Of a stretch of 64,000 nucleotides of DNA, positions 51,476 through 60,010 are shown piece after piece. Under the pieces are notes generated by a model. That model worked only from the letters and a program-made list of their open reading frames with translations. It was not told the DNA's origin and did not search any database. The stretch is from CAXBMB01 sp052078155. GTDB taxonomy: Bacteria; Pseudomonadota; Alphaproteobacteria; Kiloniellales; DSM-21159. The translations under genes were made by a program, and so were the position numbers. The first letter of the stretch is position 1. Every line of letters starts with the position of its first letter. The stretch covers positions 744,001-808,000 of the forward strand of contig JBQJBP010000002.1 of assembly GCA_052078155.1 (NCBI GenBank). The letters run 5' to 3'.

Positions 51476-51890
51476 GCCCTGGCGGGCCTAATCGCGCTCA
51501 AGCGCCGCGCAGGCTGCGCGCCTCAGTGGCGCTAGTCCTAACCCTTCAATCCCTGACGGGTTGAAAGGCGTCGTCCGGCCACAAGCACCATCGAGCTGGC
51601 TTATGGCCACAGGTACCGAGCTGCCAGGAGGCAGCGAGGCAAGCGCAACCGCGCGCCCGAGCTTATGCGAGGAACCTTCGCGGTAGCGAAAAAACCAACT
51701 ACCGAGCTGCCGGGAGGCAGCGAGGCAAGCGCGAATGCGCGCCCGAGCTTATGCGAGGTAAAACTTCGCGGTAGCGAAAGAAAAACAGAGCAGCGTCAGC
51801 AGCGAGGCAAGCGCGAATGCGCGCCCGAGCTTATGCGTGGTATAACTTCGCGGTAGCGAGAGAAACCAGCTGCGTCAGCAGCGAAACACC
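51476..51890. repeat. Array of hairpin-forming tandem repeats, period about 86 bp
   Basis: Copies lie at 51614-51699, 51700-51786 and 51787-51866, with a fragment at 51867-51890. Each carries a first hairpin (CTGCC-GGGA-GGCAG or a variant), GAGGCAAGCGC with GCGCGCCCGAGCTTATGCG, and a last hairpin TTCGC-GGTA-GCGAA. Upstream, 51476-51570 holds three more palindromes: GGCCC-tggc-GGGCC right after the tenA stop, AGCGCC...GGCGCT with an inner CGCGCA-ggc-TGCGCG, and TTCAATCCC...GGGTTGAA. A 64-codon open frame across the repeats looks spurious. Confidence 0.85.
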
Positions 51891-52164
51891 CAGCTCCCTC
51901 CGGACAGCGTAAAAATTGTCGCAGTGCAATAGACTTTTGGCTGAAGATGGGTATAGTCCGCCCCATCTTCCAAATAAGAGCGAAAACCCGCGGACATGGT
52001 CGCAACCGGTCGCGGAGCGCTTTGCCAGATTTTCCTGAGCCCTTCTGCGCTTTTATTCAGCGTTATGAAGACCTCGGGCCATTTGGTTTATGCGACCCAA
52101 CCGGCTTTGACGCGACACCCCCTTCCTTAAAGCGTCAGAGCCCATAAGCGAAGGAGAGATCACG

Positions 52165-54843
52165 GTGTCAATCGGACAAGATAGCCTGAATACCCGCCGT
52201 ACGCTGACTGTCGAAGGCAAGGAATACGATTACTTTTCCCTGCCCGCAGCTGAGCAGGCAGGTCTGGGCGACATCTCGCGCCTGCCTTTTTCCCTGAAAG
52301 TCCTGATGGAAAACCTGTTGCGCTATGAAGATGGCCGCACGGTTTTTGTCGACGATATCAAAGCCGCTGCTCAGTGGCTGGTGAAGCGCAAAATCGATCG
52401 GGAAATTGCTTATCGTCCCGCCCGCGTTTTGATGCAGGATTTCACCGGCGTGCCTGCGGTTGTTGACCTGGCAGCCATGCGCCAAGCCATGCAGCAGATG
52501 GGCGGCGATCCCAAGAAGATCAACCCGCTCAGCCCTGTCGATCTGGTGATCGACCACTCTGTCATGGTCGATTTCTTCGGCAGCGAAGACTCATTCCGCA
52601 AGAATGAAGACCTGGAGTTCGAGCGCAATGGAGAGCGTTACTCCTTCCTGCGCTGGGGTCAGACGGCCTTTGACAACTTCCGCGTTGTTCCTCCGGGAAC
52701 CGGGATCTGCCATCAGGTGAACGTTGAGTACCTGGCGCAGACCGTCTGGACCGCAGAAGAAGACGGCCGGACCATTGCTTATCCCGACACACTGGTGGGC
52801 ACAGACAGCCACACCACCATGGTCAACGGCCTGGCCGTTCTGGGTTGGGGCGTGGGCGGTATTGAAGCCGAAGCCGCCATGCTGGGTCAGCCTGTCTCCA
52901 TGCTGATCCCCGAAGTGGTGGGCTTTAAACTGTCCGGTGCGTTGAAAGAAGGCACCACTGCCACCGATCTGGTTCTGACCGTCACCAACATGCTGCGCGC
53001 CAAGGGCGTGGTCGGCAAGTTCGTGGAGTTCTATGGCCCGGGTCTGGATCACCTGAGCCTGAACGACCGCGCCACCATCGCCAACATGGCCCCGGAATAC
53101 GGTGCGACCTGTGGCTTCTTCCCCATCGATGCAGAAACCGTGCGCTTCCTGGAATTCTCCGGTCGTGATGCGGAACGCTGCAAACTGGTGGAAGCCTACG
53201 CCAAGGCCCAGGGCATGTGGCGCGAAAGCGATACGCCGGATCCGCACTTCACGGACAGCCTGGAACTGGACATTTCCACTGTTGAACCCTCTCTGGCCGG
53301 ACCCAAGCGTCCCCAGGACCGGATCTCCCTGTCCAAAGCCGCCAGCGACTTCAAACAGCTGCTGGCTGATACCGGTGCCAAGGAAGACGCCACCCAGAAG
53401 GTGGAAGGTGTGGACTACGACATGCACCACGGCGACGTGGTGATTGCCGCCATCACCTCCTGCACCAACACCTCCAATCCGGATGTGCTGATCGCCGCTG
53501 GCCTGCTGGCTAAAAATGCAGTGGCAAAGGGCCTGCAGACCAAGCCTTGGGTGAAAACCTCTCTGGCTCCCGGTTCTCAGGTGGCAACGGACTATCTGGC
53601 CAAAGCCGGTGTTCAGGATTCCCTGAACCAGCTGGGCTTCAACATCGTCGGCTATGGCTGCACCACCTGTATCGGGAACTCCGGCCCGCTGCCCCAGAAC
53701 ATTTCCGATGCCATTGCCGAAGGCGACATGACAGCCACCGCTGTGCTGTCCGGCAACCGGAACTTCGAAGGCCGCGTGAATCCGCAGACCAAAGCCAACT
53801 ATCTGGCCTCGCCGCCGCTGGTGGTGGCCTATGCGCTGTCCGGTAACATGTCCAAGGATCTCTTCAACGATCCTCTGGGCAAAGGGTCCGATGGTGAACC
53901 CGTTTATCTGAAGGACATCTGGCCCAGCAATGCTGAGGTTCGCGCCGCGGTTGATGCTGCCGTAACCTCTGAGCAGTTCAAGACCCGTTACGCAGATGTG
54001 TTCAAAGGCCCGCAGGCCTGGCAGGACATCAATACCAAAGCCTCCATGACCTACGATTGGGATGAAGGCAGCACCTATGTGCGCTTCCCGCCCTTCTTCG
54101 AGGACATTGCCGCTGAAGCCGGTGACTTCTCCGATATCAAGGGTGCCCGTCCGCTGGCTCTGCTGGGTGATTCCATCACCACGGACCACATCTCTCCGGC
54201 CGGTTCCATCAAACGGGATGCCCCTGCTGGTGATTACCTGACCGAACATCAGGTTCGTCCTGTGGACTTCAACTCCTACGGTTCACGTCGGGGCAACCAT
54301 GAAGTGATGATGCGCGGCACCTTTGCCAACATCCGCATCCGCAACGAAATGGTTCCCGGTACCGAAGGGGGCCTGTCCAAGCACGTGCCGTCCGGTGAAA
54401 CGGGTTCCATGTACGATGTGGCCATGCGCTATCAGTCCGAAGGTACGCCTTTGGTCGTGGTGGGCGGCAAGGAATACGGCACCGGTTCTTCGCGTGACTG
54501 GGCTGCCAAAGGCACCCGTCTGCTGGGCATCAAGGCTGTGATCGTGGAATCCTTTGAACGGATTCACCGCTCCAACCTGGTGGGCATGGGCGTCCTGCCG
54601 CTGCAGTTCAAAGACGGCATGACCCGTCAGAGCCTGGGCCTGACCGGCGATGAAGTCTTTGACATCACCGGCATTGCCGACGGCATCACGCCGGGCATGG
54701 ATGTGGCCTGCACCATTCGCCGGGCCGACGGCTCCAGCGAAGACGTGAGCCTGCTGTGCCGCATCGATACGGCTGACGAAGTCGAGTACTTCCGCAACGG
54801 TGGCATTCTGCACTACGTGCTGCGCCAGCTGGCTGCCGAGTAA
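52165..54843 (+). CDS. acnA: Aconitate hydratase A
   Basis: This 892-residue [4Fe-4S] enzyme interconverts citrate and isocitrate in the TCA cycle. The GTG start follows AAGGAGAG. The cluster cysteines are in AAITSCTNTSNPDV and GYGCTTCIGNSGPL. Other AcnA features are LVIDHSVMVDFFG, PDTLVGTDSHTTMVNGLAVLG, SYGSRRGNHEVMMRGTFANI and YGTGSSRDWAAKGT. Length matches AcnA/IRP-type aconitases and not AcnB. It is monocistronic with its own terminator. The preceding 270 bases (51891-52164) contain its leader and no other gene. Confidence 0.98.
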   Translation: MSIGQDSLNTRRTLTVEGKEYDYFSLPAAEQAGLGDISRLPFSLKVLMENLLRYEDGRTVFVDDIKAAAQWLVKRKIDREIAYRPARVLMQDFTGVPAVVDLAAMRQAMQQMGGDPKKINPLSPVDLVIDHSVMVDFFGSEDSFRKNEDLEFERNGERYSFLRWGQTAFDNFRVVPPGTGICHQVNVEYLAQTVWTAEEDGRTIAYPDTLVGTDSHTTMVNGLAVLGWGVGGIEAEAAMLGQPVSMLIPEVVGFKLSGALKEGTTATDLVLTVTNMLRAKGVVGKFVEFYGPGLDHLSLNDRATIANMAPEYGATCGFFPIDAETVRFLEFSGRDAERCKLVEAYAKAQGMWRESDTPDPHFTDSLELDISTVEPSLAGPKRPQDRISLSKAASDFKQLLADTGAKEDATQKVEGVDYDMHHGDVVIAAITSCTNTSNPDVLIAAGLLAKNAVAKGLQTKPWVKTSLAPGSQVATDYLAKAGVQDSLNQLGFNIVGYGCTTCIGNSGPLPQNISDAIAEGDMTATAVLSGNRNFEGRVNPQTKANYLASPPLVVAYALSGNMSKDLFNDPLGKGSDGEPVYLKDIWPSNAEVRAAVDAAVTSEQFKTRYADVFKGPQAWQDINTKASMTYDWDEGSTYVRFPPFFEDIAAEAGDFSDIKGARPLALLGDSITTDHISPAGSIKRDAPAGDYLTEHQVRPVDFNSYGSRRGNHEVMMRGTFANIRIRNEMVPGTEGGLSKHVPSGETGSMYDVAMRYQSEGTPLVVVGGKEYGTGSSRDWAAKGTRLLGIKAVIVESFERIHRSNLVGMGVLPLQFKDGMTRQSLGLTGDEVFDITGIADGITPGMDVACTIRRADGSSEDVSLLCRIDTADEVEYFRNGGILHYVLRQLAAE

Positions 54844-54864
54844 TTACTTCTGGCTACCTGTTAA

Positions 54865-54900
54865 GGGCCGTGCGAGAGCAATCTCCACGGCCCTTTTCTT
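54865..54900 (+). terminator. Rho-independent terminator of acnA
   Basis: The stem GGGCCGTG with CACGGCCC closes a 13-base loop and is followed by TTTTCTTTTG, about 20 bases past the acnA stop. Confidence 0.92.
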
Positions 54901-55053
54901 TTGTCCCCTACATAACCGGATTTGAGATAACCGGGGTTGCACGGTCCCCCGCTTGCCTGCCTAAAGATGCCGCTGCTCGCAAACCTCTCACTCGCAGATC
55001 TCTCAAGGGAACGTGACTTTCCAGTGAGGGCGACAGCGGCTTAGGCTTAAAGC

Positions 55054-55833
55054 ATGAAACAGTCACACGCCCCTTCTGCCAATCGCCCTCTGTTTGCCTC
55101 CTTCCTTTCGGTCTCGTTGGGGGCGGCCTATCTTTTACTTACTGCACTGGTGCTGAACCTGTCCTTTTGTCTGCCGGAAAGTCAGGCTGAAGAGCAGAAA
55201 AGCCCCGTGGTGGTCGAACTTTTCACCAGCCAGGGCTGCAGTTCCTGTCCACCTGCTGATGAATTGCTGGGGGAACTGCGCCACGAAGAAGGTCTGATCG
55301 CCCTGGCCCTGCATGTGGATTACTGGGACTACATCGGCTGGAAAGATCCCTTTGCCGATCCGGCTTACACTGCCCGTCAGCAGGAATATGCCCACTTCCA
55401 GAACAAGCGTCGGGTTTACACCCCGCAGATGATCATCAATGGCACCACCGATGTGGTGGGGTCCCGCCGCCGGGCTGTGACCCAGGCCATTCATAAAGCG
55501 CGCCTGGAGGTACCTCAGACCCGCGTCAGCCTGGATGAAAGCCAGGCGGTCATCTCCGCAGCCGACGTTGGACAGCGCATGGTGGAGATCTGGGTTTTTG
55601 CCTTCGACAGTCTGCACAAAACCGACGTTAACGCCGGGGAAAACCGCGGTCGCGTTCTGGCTGACTACAACGTGGTGCGGGAAATGAAGAAGCTGGGCTA
55701 CTGGAAAGGGGAGGCCACGGAGCTGCCGCTGAATCTGGCGTCCTACAAGAAAATGGGCCGGGCCGGGGTGGCCGTGGTGGTTCAGGAAGCCAAGGGCGGC
55801 CCTATCCTGGGGGCTGCACAGCTGATGTTCTGA
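55054..55833 (+). CDS. DUF1223 family thioredoxin-like exported protein
   Basis: This 259-residue protein has a hydrophobic signal or anchor at about 20-45 (LGAAYLLLTALVLNLSFCLP). The DUF1223 domain begins with VVVELFTSQGCSSCPPADELL, whose C-x2-C is at the thioredoxin active-site position. ALHVDYWDYIGWKDPFADP, YTPQMIINGTTDVVGSRR and a late REMKKLGYWKGE follow. It probably faces the periplasm. Function is unproven; a thiol-redox role is inferred from the fold. Confidence 0.92.
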   Translation: MKQSHAPSANRPLFASFLSVSLGAAYLLLTALVLNLSFCLPESQAEEQKSPVVVELFTSQGCSSCPPADELLGELRHEEGLIALALHVDYWDYIGWKDPFADPAYTARQQEYAHFQNKRRVYTPQMIINGTTDVVGSRRRAVTQAIHKARLEVPQTRVSLDESQAVISAADVGQRMVEIWVFAFDSLHKTDVNAGENRGRVLADYNVVREMKKLGYWKGEATELPLNLASYKKMGRAGVAVVVQEAKGGPILGAAQLMF

Positions 55834-55872
55834 CCGAGGTTCGGTTCTGCTCTAGCCCGATTTGGTTCCAAC

Positions 55873-55910
55873 AAAAAAGGGGACTCTGCTGTGGCAGGGT
55901 CCCCTTTTTT
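55873..55910. terminator. Bidirectional terminator between DUF1223 gene and ybaB
   Basis: The 12-bp stem AAAAAAGGGGAC with GTCCCCTTTTTT closes a 14-base loop between two convergent genes and can serve both. Confidence 0.92.
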
Positions 55911-55929
55911 GCGCAGTGTAGCTGAGCTG

Positions 55930-56253
55930 TCAGAAGGGCATCTTGAAGCCTGCAGGCAGGTTCAGGCCGCCGGTGATGTCCTGCATGGCCTGTTGGCTGG
56001 CTTCTTCGGATTTGCTGCGCGCATCGTTGATGGCGGCAACAATCAGGTCTTCCAGAACTTCCACGTCGGAAGGGTCGACCAGGGAAGGGTCGATCTTCAG
56101 GCTTTTGACTTCACTCTTGCCCGTCATGGTGACCTGCACCATGCCAGCGCCTGACTGGCCGGTCACTTCCAGCTCGGTCAGCTGCTGCTGCATCTCTTCC
56201 ATCTTGGCCTGCATCTGCTGGGCCTGTTTCATCATCTGACCAAGGTTCTTCAT
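55930..56253 (-). CDS. ybaB: YbaB/EbfC family nucleoid-associated protein
   Basis: This 107-residue DNA-binding protein has the family's N-terminal coiled helix (LGQMMKQAQQMQAKMEEMQQ) and central LTELEVTGQSGAGMVQVTMTG. The segment LKIDPSLVDPSDVEVLEDLIVAAINDA follows. It coats and compacts DNA as a dimer. Its ATG overlaps the dnaX stop codon (ATGA), so translation is coupled. The dnaX-ybaB pairing, often followed by recR, is widely conserved; recR does not follow here. Confidence 0.95.
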   Translation of the reverse strand: MKNLGQMMKQAQQMQAKMEEMQQQLTELEVTGQSGAGMVQVTMTGKSEVKSLKIDPSLVDPSDVEVLEDLIVAAINDARSKSEEASQQAMQDITGGLNLPAGFKMPF

Positions 56254-58211
56254 AACCACTCTTCTCCTTCATCGAAGTCGGCCTCTTCCTCGGGGGCGAG
56301 GTCGTCGTCAAAAACCAGTTCTTGTTCTTCCGCCATGTCGAGCTGGGCGGCGATTTCTTCATCTGACAGCCGGATGTTGCCCAGCTCCGCGCCGGGAAAC
56401 TCCGCCAGGGCGGCCCGGACCAGGGGGTGGGCCAGCACTTCTTCCTTCAGCTTGCGCTGGCGCTCGCGGTCCTGGTCAGCCAGGGTGGCGTCGCCCCCGT
56501 CTTCACTGACAGCAACAATCCAGCGGGTGCCGGTCCATTCGGTCAGCAGGCGACCTACCTGGCCGGCGATGTCAGCCGGTGCCCGGTCGCTGGGGTTGAT
56601 TTCCAGGCGGCCGATCTGAAAGTTCACCAGGCGCACATCGTTGCGCAGGTGGGAAGCCAGCCGTCCTTCCTTGCGCTCGCTCAACAGCTTGAAGATGGCT
56701 TCGAAGGAGCGGGGATTGGGCACGTACTGAGGGTCGGCCTGGCCGCGCAGGGCAACCGGCTGTCCCTGGGGTGCCATGCCGCCTGCCACCGTGGCGCGGC
56801 CTCCGCTCATGGTCGGGCCAGCACCGCCATCAGGACCGGGTGCGCTCTGCCCAGATACTGCCGAGGCTCCGGCGTCCCCGCCAGAGGAGGGGGCAGAGGG
56901 GCCATAGCGTGACGGGGCCGCGCCTGCCGGGACACTGCCTGCCGGTTGTTTCTGCAGCTTTTTGATCAGATCGGCCGGATCGGGCAGCTCTGCCGCATAG
57001 ATCAGCCGGATCAGAACCATCTCTGTGGCTTTAAGGGGGGAGGCGGCCTGCTGGACCTCTGACAGGCCTTTCATCAGCAGTTGCCAGCTTCGGGTCAGGA
57101 GGGGAATGGAGAGCTTGTCAGCCATCTCCCGTCCGCGCACCCGCTCGGCTTCCGACAGTGCCTGGTCGGTGCCTGATGGAACCAGTTTCAGCCGGGTTAC
57201 CTTGTGGGTCAGATCCAGCAGATCCTGCAGCACCACAGCCGGGTCGGAGCCACCATTGTAGAGGTCTTCCAGAATGGTCAGTGAGCCAGGCACATCGCCT
57301 TGCATGATCTGGTCAAAGAGATCGTAGACCCGGGTGCTGTCGGCCAGCCCCAGCATGGTTTTAACCTGCTCGGTAATGACCTGACCGTCACCCAAAGAAA
57401 TGGCCTGGTCCAGCAGAGACAGACCATCGCGGGCCGACCCGTCTGCGGCGCGGGCGATCAGGGACAGGCCCTCTTCCTCAACGCTCACACCTTCCTTGTC
57501 GCAGATGCGGGCGAAGTGACCAGCCAGATCCTCCTGATCAATGCGCCGCAGATCAAAGCGCATGCAGCGGCTCAGCACCGTGACCGGCACCTTGCGGATT
57601 TCCGTAGTCGCGAAGATGAAGACCACGCTTTCGGGCGGTTCTTCCAGGGTTTTCAGCAGGGCGTTGAAGGCATTGCGCGACAGCATATGCACTTCGTCGA
57701 TGATGTAGACTTTGTAGCGGGCCGACACCGGGCGGTAGCGGACCGACTCGATCAGCTCGCGGATGTCGTCGACACCGGTGCGGCTGGCGGCGTCCATCTC
57801 AATGACATCGGGGTGGCGATCTTCGGCGATGGACTGGCAGATGGGGCAGTCGTCGGTATTGCCGACGGTGGGGCCGGCCGTGCCATCCGGTCCGGCGTAG
57901 TTGATGGCTTTGGCGATGATCCGGGCGGTGGTGGTTTTGCCCACCCCGCGCACACCGGTCAGCACCACAGCATGGGGCAGGCGGCCTTTCTCGATGGCGT
58001 TTTTCAGGGTCCGCACCAGCGCATCCTGGCCGATCATGTCGGCGAAAGACTGGGGGCGATACTTACGTGCCAGAACGCGGTAAGGCTGGCCGTCGTTCAG
58101 ATCAGCTGGGGCAGAGGACGTGTCTGAAGGGGAGGTGTCTGTCATTTGCGCAGGCGGCGTGTCGGGGGACAGCGGTCCCTCCTCCTGTTGATCTATCATG
58201 TCGTCGCTCAC
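56250..58211 (-). CDS. dnaX: DNA polymerase III subunits gamma and tau
   Basis: This 653-residue clamp-loader ATPase loads the sliding clamp. It has YRPQSFADMIGQDALVRTL, Walker A GVRGVGKTTTARIIAKA, Walker B KVYIIDEVHMLSRNAFNALL, the SRC arginine-finger region VTVLSRCMRFDLRRID, and domain III at about 250-380. The C-terminal tau part has a Pro/Gly/Ala-rich linker and a conserved FEAIFKLLSERKEGRL end. The zinc module usually has four cysteines; here I see only C-P-I-C, so zinc binding may be altered. SRP RNA lies just upstream on the same strand. Confidence 0.96.
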   Translation of the reverse strand: MSDDMIDQQEEGPLSPDTPPAQMTDTSPSDTSSAPADLNDGQPYRVLARKYRPQSFADMIGQDALVRTLKNAIEKGRLPHAVVLTGVRGVGKTTTARIIAKAINYAGPDGTAGPTVGNTDDCPICQSIAEDRHPDVIEMDAASRTGVDDIRELIESVRYRPVSARYKVYIIDEVHMLSRNAFNALLKTLEEPPESVVFIFATTEIRKVPVTVLSRCMRFDLRRIDQEDLAGHFARICDKEGVSVEEEGLSLIARAADGSARDGLSLLDQAISLGDGQVITEQVKTMLGLADSTRVYDLFDQIMQGDVPGSLTILEDLYNGGSDPAVVLQDLLDLTHKVTRLKLVPSGTDQALSEAERVRGREMADKLSIPLLTRSWQLLMKGLSEVQQAASPLKATEMVLIRLIYAAELPDPADLIKKLQKQPAGSVPAGAAPSRYGPSAPSSGGDAGASAVSGQSAPGPDGGAGPTMSGGRATVAGGMAPQGQPVALRGQADPQYVPNPRSFEAIFKLLSERKEGRLASHLRNDVRLVNFQIGRLEINPSDRAPADIAGQVGRLLTEWTGTRWIVAVSEDGGDATLADQDRERQRKLKEEVLAHPLVRAALAEFPGAELGNIRLSDEEIAAQLDMAEEQELVFDDDLAPEEEADFDEGEEWL

Positions 58212-58403
58212 GCCGCAGGCCTTTCCAAACAGAAAACCACTGATCCCAGAAAGCTGGAGAAAAGGGGCAGATCTGTCGCCTTTTCCAGAGACGGGACGGT
58301 CCCCCTCTCTGCTGCAGAGCTGCCTGACATGAACCTAGCAGAAGCCATGCCCCGGCGCGAAGACTTTGCGGGGGAAAAGACAATTAGATTTTTTGGATAA
58401 GCA

Positions 58404-58498
58404 GGAGACTGGCGACGCGACCCGAACGAATCTCGTTACGGCTGCTTCCTTCCGGACCTGACCGGGTTGGCGAGCGGTTCGCCCGCGGCCAGCCTCCC
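58404..58498 (-). ncRNA. ffs: Signal recognition particle RNA, small bacterial type
   Basis: On the minus strand the hallmark apical region GGTCAGGTCCGGAAGGAAGC is present, which contains the GGAA tetraloop and the asymmetric loop bound by Ffh. The ends pair (GGAGGCTGGC with GCCAGTCTCC), giving a rod of about 95 bases. Location just upstream of dnaX is common. The flanking stretches 58212-58403 and 58499-58794 hold no gene I can support. Confidence 0.95.
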
Positions 58499-58794
58499 AC
58501 CGGCTTTATCTGACAGTCGGCCCGAAAGAACAAGCCCCGAGTCGCCCGGTTGCTGATTCTTTTCTGTAAAACGGCGGGTCTGTAAGGCAGTGAGCCTGTG
58601 AGCTTACGGGACTGTGAAACTGCGGACCCCCGGTGCATTTGCCATAGGGCGATCCCTGGCGGTCCCCAGGCTGTTGGTTGTCTCCAAGCTGCCGGTGATC
58701 CTCACGCTGCCGGTTGTCCCACGCCACCTGATGCTGCCAAACGGCCTGCAGGTCACCTTGTCCGTGGTGTCATCTTGTCCTGCAGGTTCAAAGC

Positions 58795-59805
58795 ATGCGA
58801 CCTTTGCGCTACAGATTCTCGAGCAAGGCCTTTCCGGCTGACACGGACTTTCGGACAACCGCCCCTATCATGATCAATCGCCCCAACTTCTTCGCTGAAA
58901 ATGGCCTGAACCGGGCCGATCACCACCGCAGCGATCCCGACTGGCTGAAAGCGCGGGAGGATCATCCCGACAGCCGTTTTGTGGCCGTCTGGCGCTATCG
59001 CTCCCTGATCATCCAAAGCACCTGGGATGACAGCCTGCGGGCGGCCTTCCTGCCGCCTGAGGTGGCAACAGAACTGAACAGCGAGCTGCCGGCCATTTTT
59101 CTGGGGCTGGACAAGGACGACCGGGCCTACTTTGCTCTCGACATCTCCAGTCATCCTCTGAAAGAGGAGGAAACGCCGGAACTGAAAGGCCATGGTCAGT
59201 TCCTTGATCTGCGGGAAATGGGCCAGCTGCTGCCTCATCAGGACGGGGGCATTCTGGCGCTGGCCCGGGGCATGATCTTCTGGCACCGCAAGCACCGCTT
59301 CTGTGGCTCCTGCGGCAGCCTGACGAAAGTGGTCAATGCCGGACATCAGCGGCGCTGCACCAATGAAGACTGCAAAACCCCGCAGTTCCCCCGCACGGAC
59401 CCGGCTGTCATCATGCTGGTACACGACGGGGCTGACCGCTGCGTGCTGGGCCGACACCCACTCTGGCCCAAAGGGAACATGTCGACCCTGGCCGGGTTTG
59501 TGGAGCCGGGGGAAAGCCTGGAAGAGGCGGTGATCCGGGAAGTCTATGAAGAAGTGGGCTTGCGGGCCCGCAACGCCACCTATGTGTCGTCCCAGCCCTG
59601 GCCTTTTCCCTCTTCCCTCATGCTGGGATATTTTGCCGAGGCGGACTATGGCCCGCTGACCCTGCAGCCGGATGAGATTGAAACAGCCCGCTGGTTCCAC
59701 CGGGATGAGATTTTGAACTGCCCTTTTGACGACGATTTCAAGTTGCCGCGGGAGATCTCCATTGCCCGCCGTCTGATCCAGACCTGGGTCGGCAAAGAAG
59801 TTTAA
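58795..59805 (+). CDS. nudC: NAD(H)/NAD-RNA pyrophosphatase NudC
   Basis: This 336-residue Nudix enzyme cleaves NADH to NMNH and AMP and can remove NAD caps from RNA. The zinc ribbon has FCGSCGSL and RRCTNEDCK. The Nudix box is GFVEPGESLEEAVIREVYEEVG, whose core is split here as GFVEPGESLEEA and REVYEEVG. The NudC-specific SQPWPFPSSLMLGYF follows. An ATG at 58870 is an alternative start, since neither has a strong ribosome-binding site. It is divergent from the dnaX-ffs unit. Confidence 0.95.
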   Translation: MRPLRYRFSSKAFPADTDFRTTAPIMINRPNFFAENGLNRADHHRSDPDWLKAREDHPDSRFVAVWRYRSLIIQSTWDDSLRAAFLPPEVATELNSELPAIFLGLDKDDRAYFALDISSHPLKEEETPELKGHGQFLDLREMGQLLPHQDGGILALARGMIFWHRKHRFCGSCGSLTKVVNAGHQRRCTNEDCKTPQFPRTDPAVIMLVHDGADRCVLGRHPLWPKGNMSTLAGFVEPGESLEEAVIREVYEEVGLRARNATYVSSQPWPFPSSLMLGYFAEADYGPLTLQPDEIETARWFHRDEILNCPFDDDFKLPREISIARRLIQTWVGKEV

Positions 59806-59879
59806 GGGCCGCGCCCGGCGCAAAACCCCGCTAGCCTTTCTGGACTCCCCATGATCGGAGCTGCGTTAAGGGGCAAGAG

Positions 59880-60000
59880 CATGAGGGCTTTGGGCCGACG
59901 TGCTTCGGGCCTGTAGTTAAACCATCAATCATCCTCTAACCTATTGAAAAGAGCTTGATTTGTCTTTTAAGTGTCCACACCAAGTGTGTTCACTTAATGC
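59880..60000. repeat. Dispersed intergenic repeat, copy B
   Basis: This copy begins AGAGCATGAGGGC, has TTAAACCATCAATCATCC then TCTAACCTATTGAAAAGAG, and ends with hairpins AAGTG...CACTT and CACAC-caa-GTGTG. It matches copy A at 3292-3425 in order and spacing with scattered differences. It occupies nearly the whole gap between nudC and the hydrolase. Confidence 0.65.
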
Positions 60001-60010
60001 CATCTCATTC

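Noticed and set aside
51665..51856. 64-codon plus-strand frame across the hairpin repeats
   Set aside because: The frame is only the repeat unit read through; its peptide repeats with the DNA and has no independent start signal.
52591..54249. Long minus-strand frame antisense to acnA
   Set aside because: It is a codon-bias shadow of a certain aconitase gene; His/Gly/Gln-rich composition and no family features.
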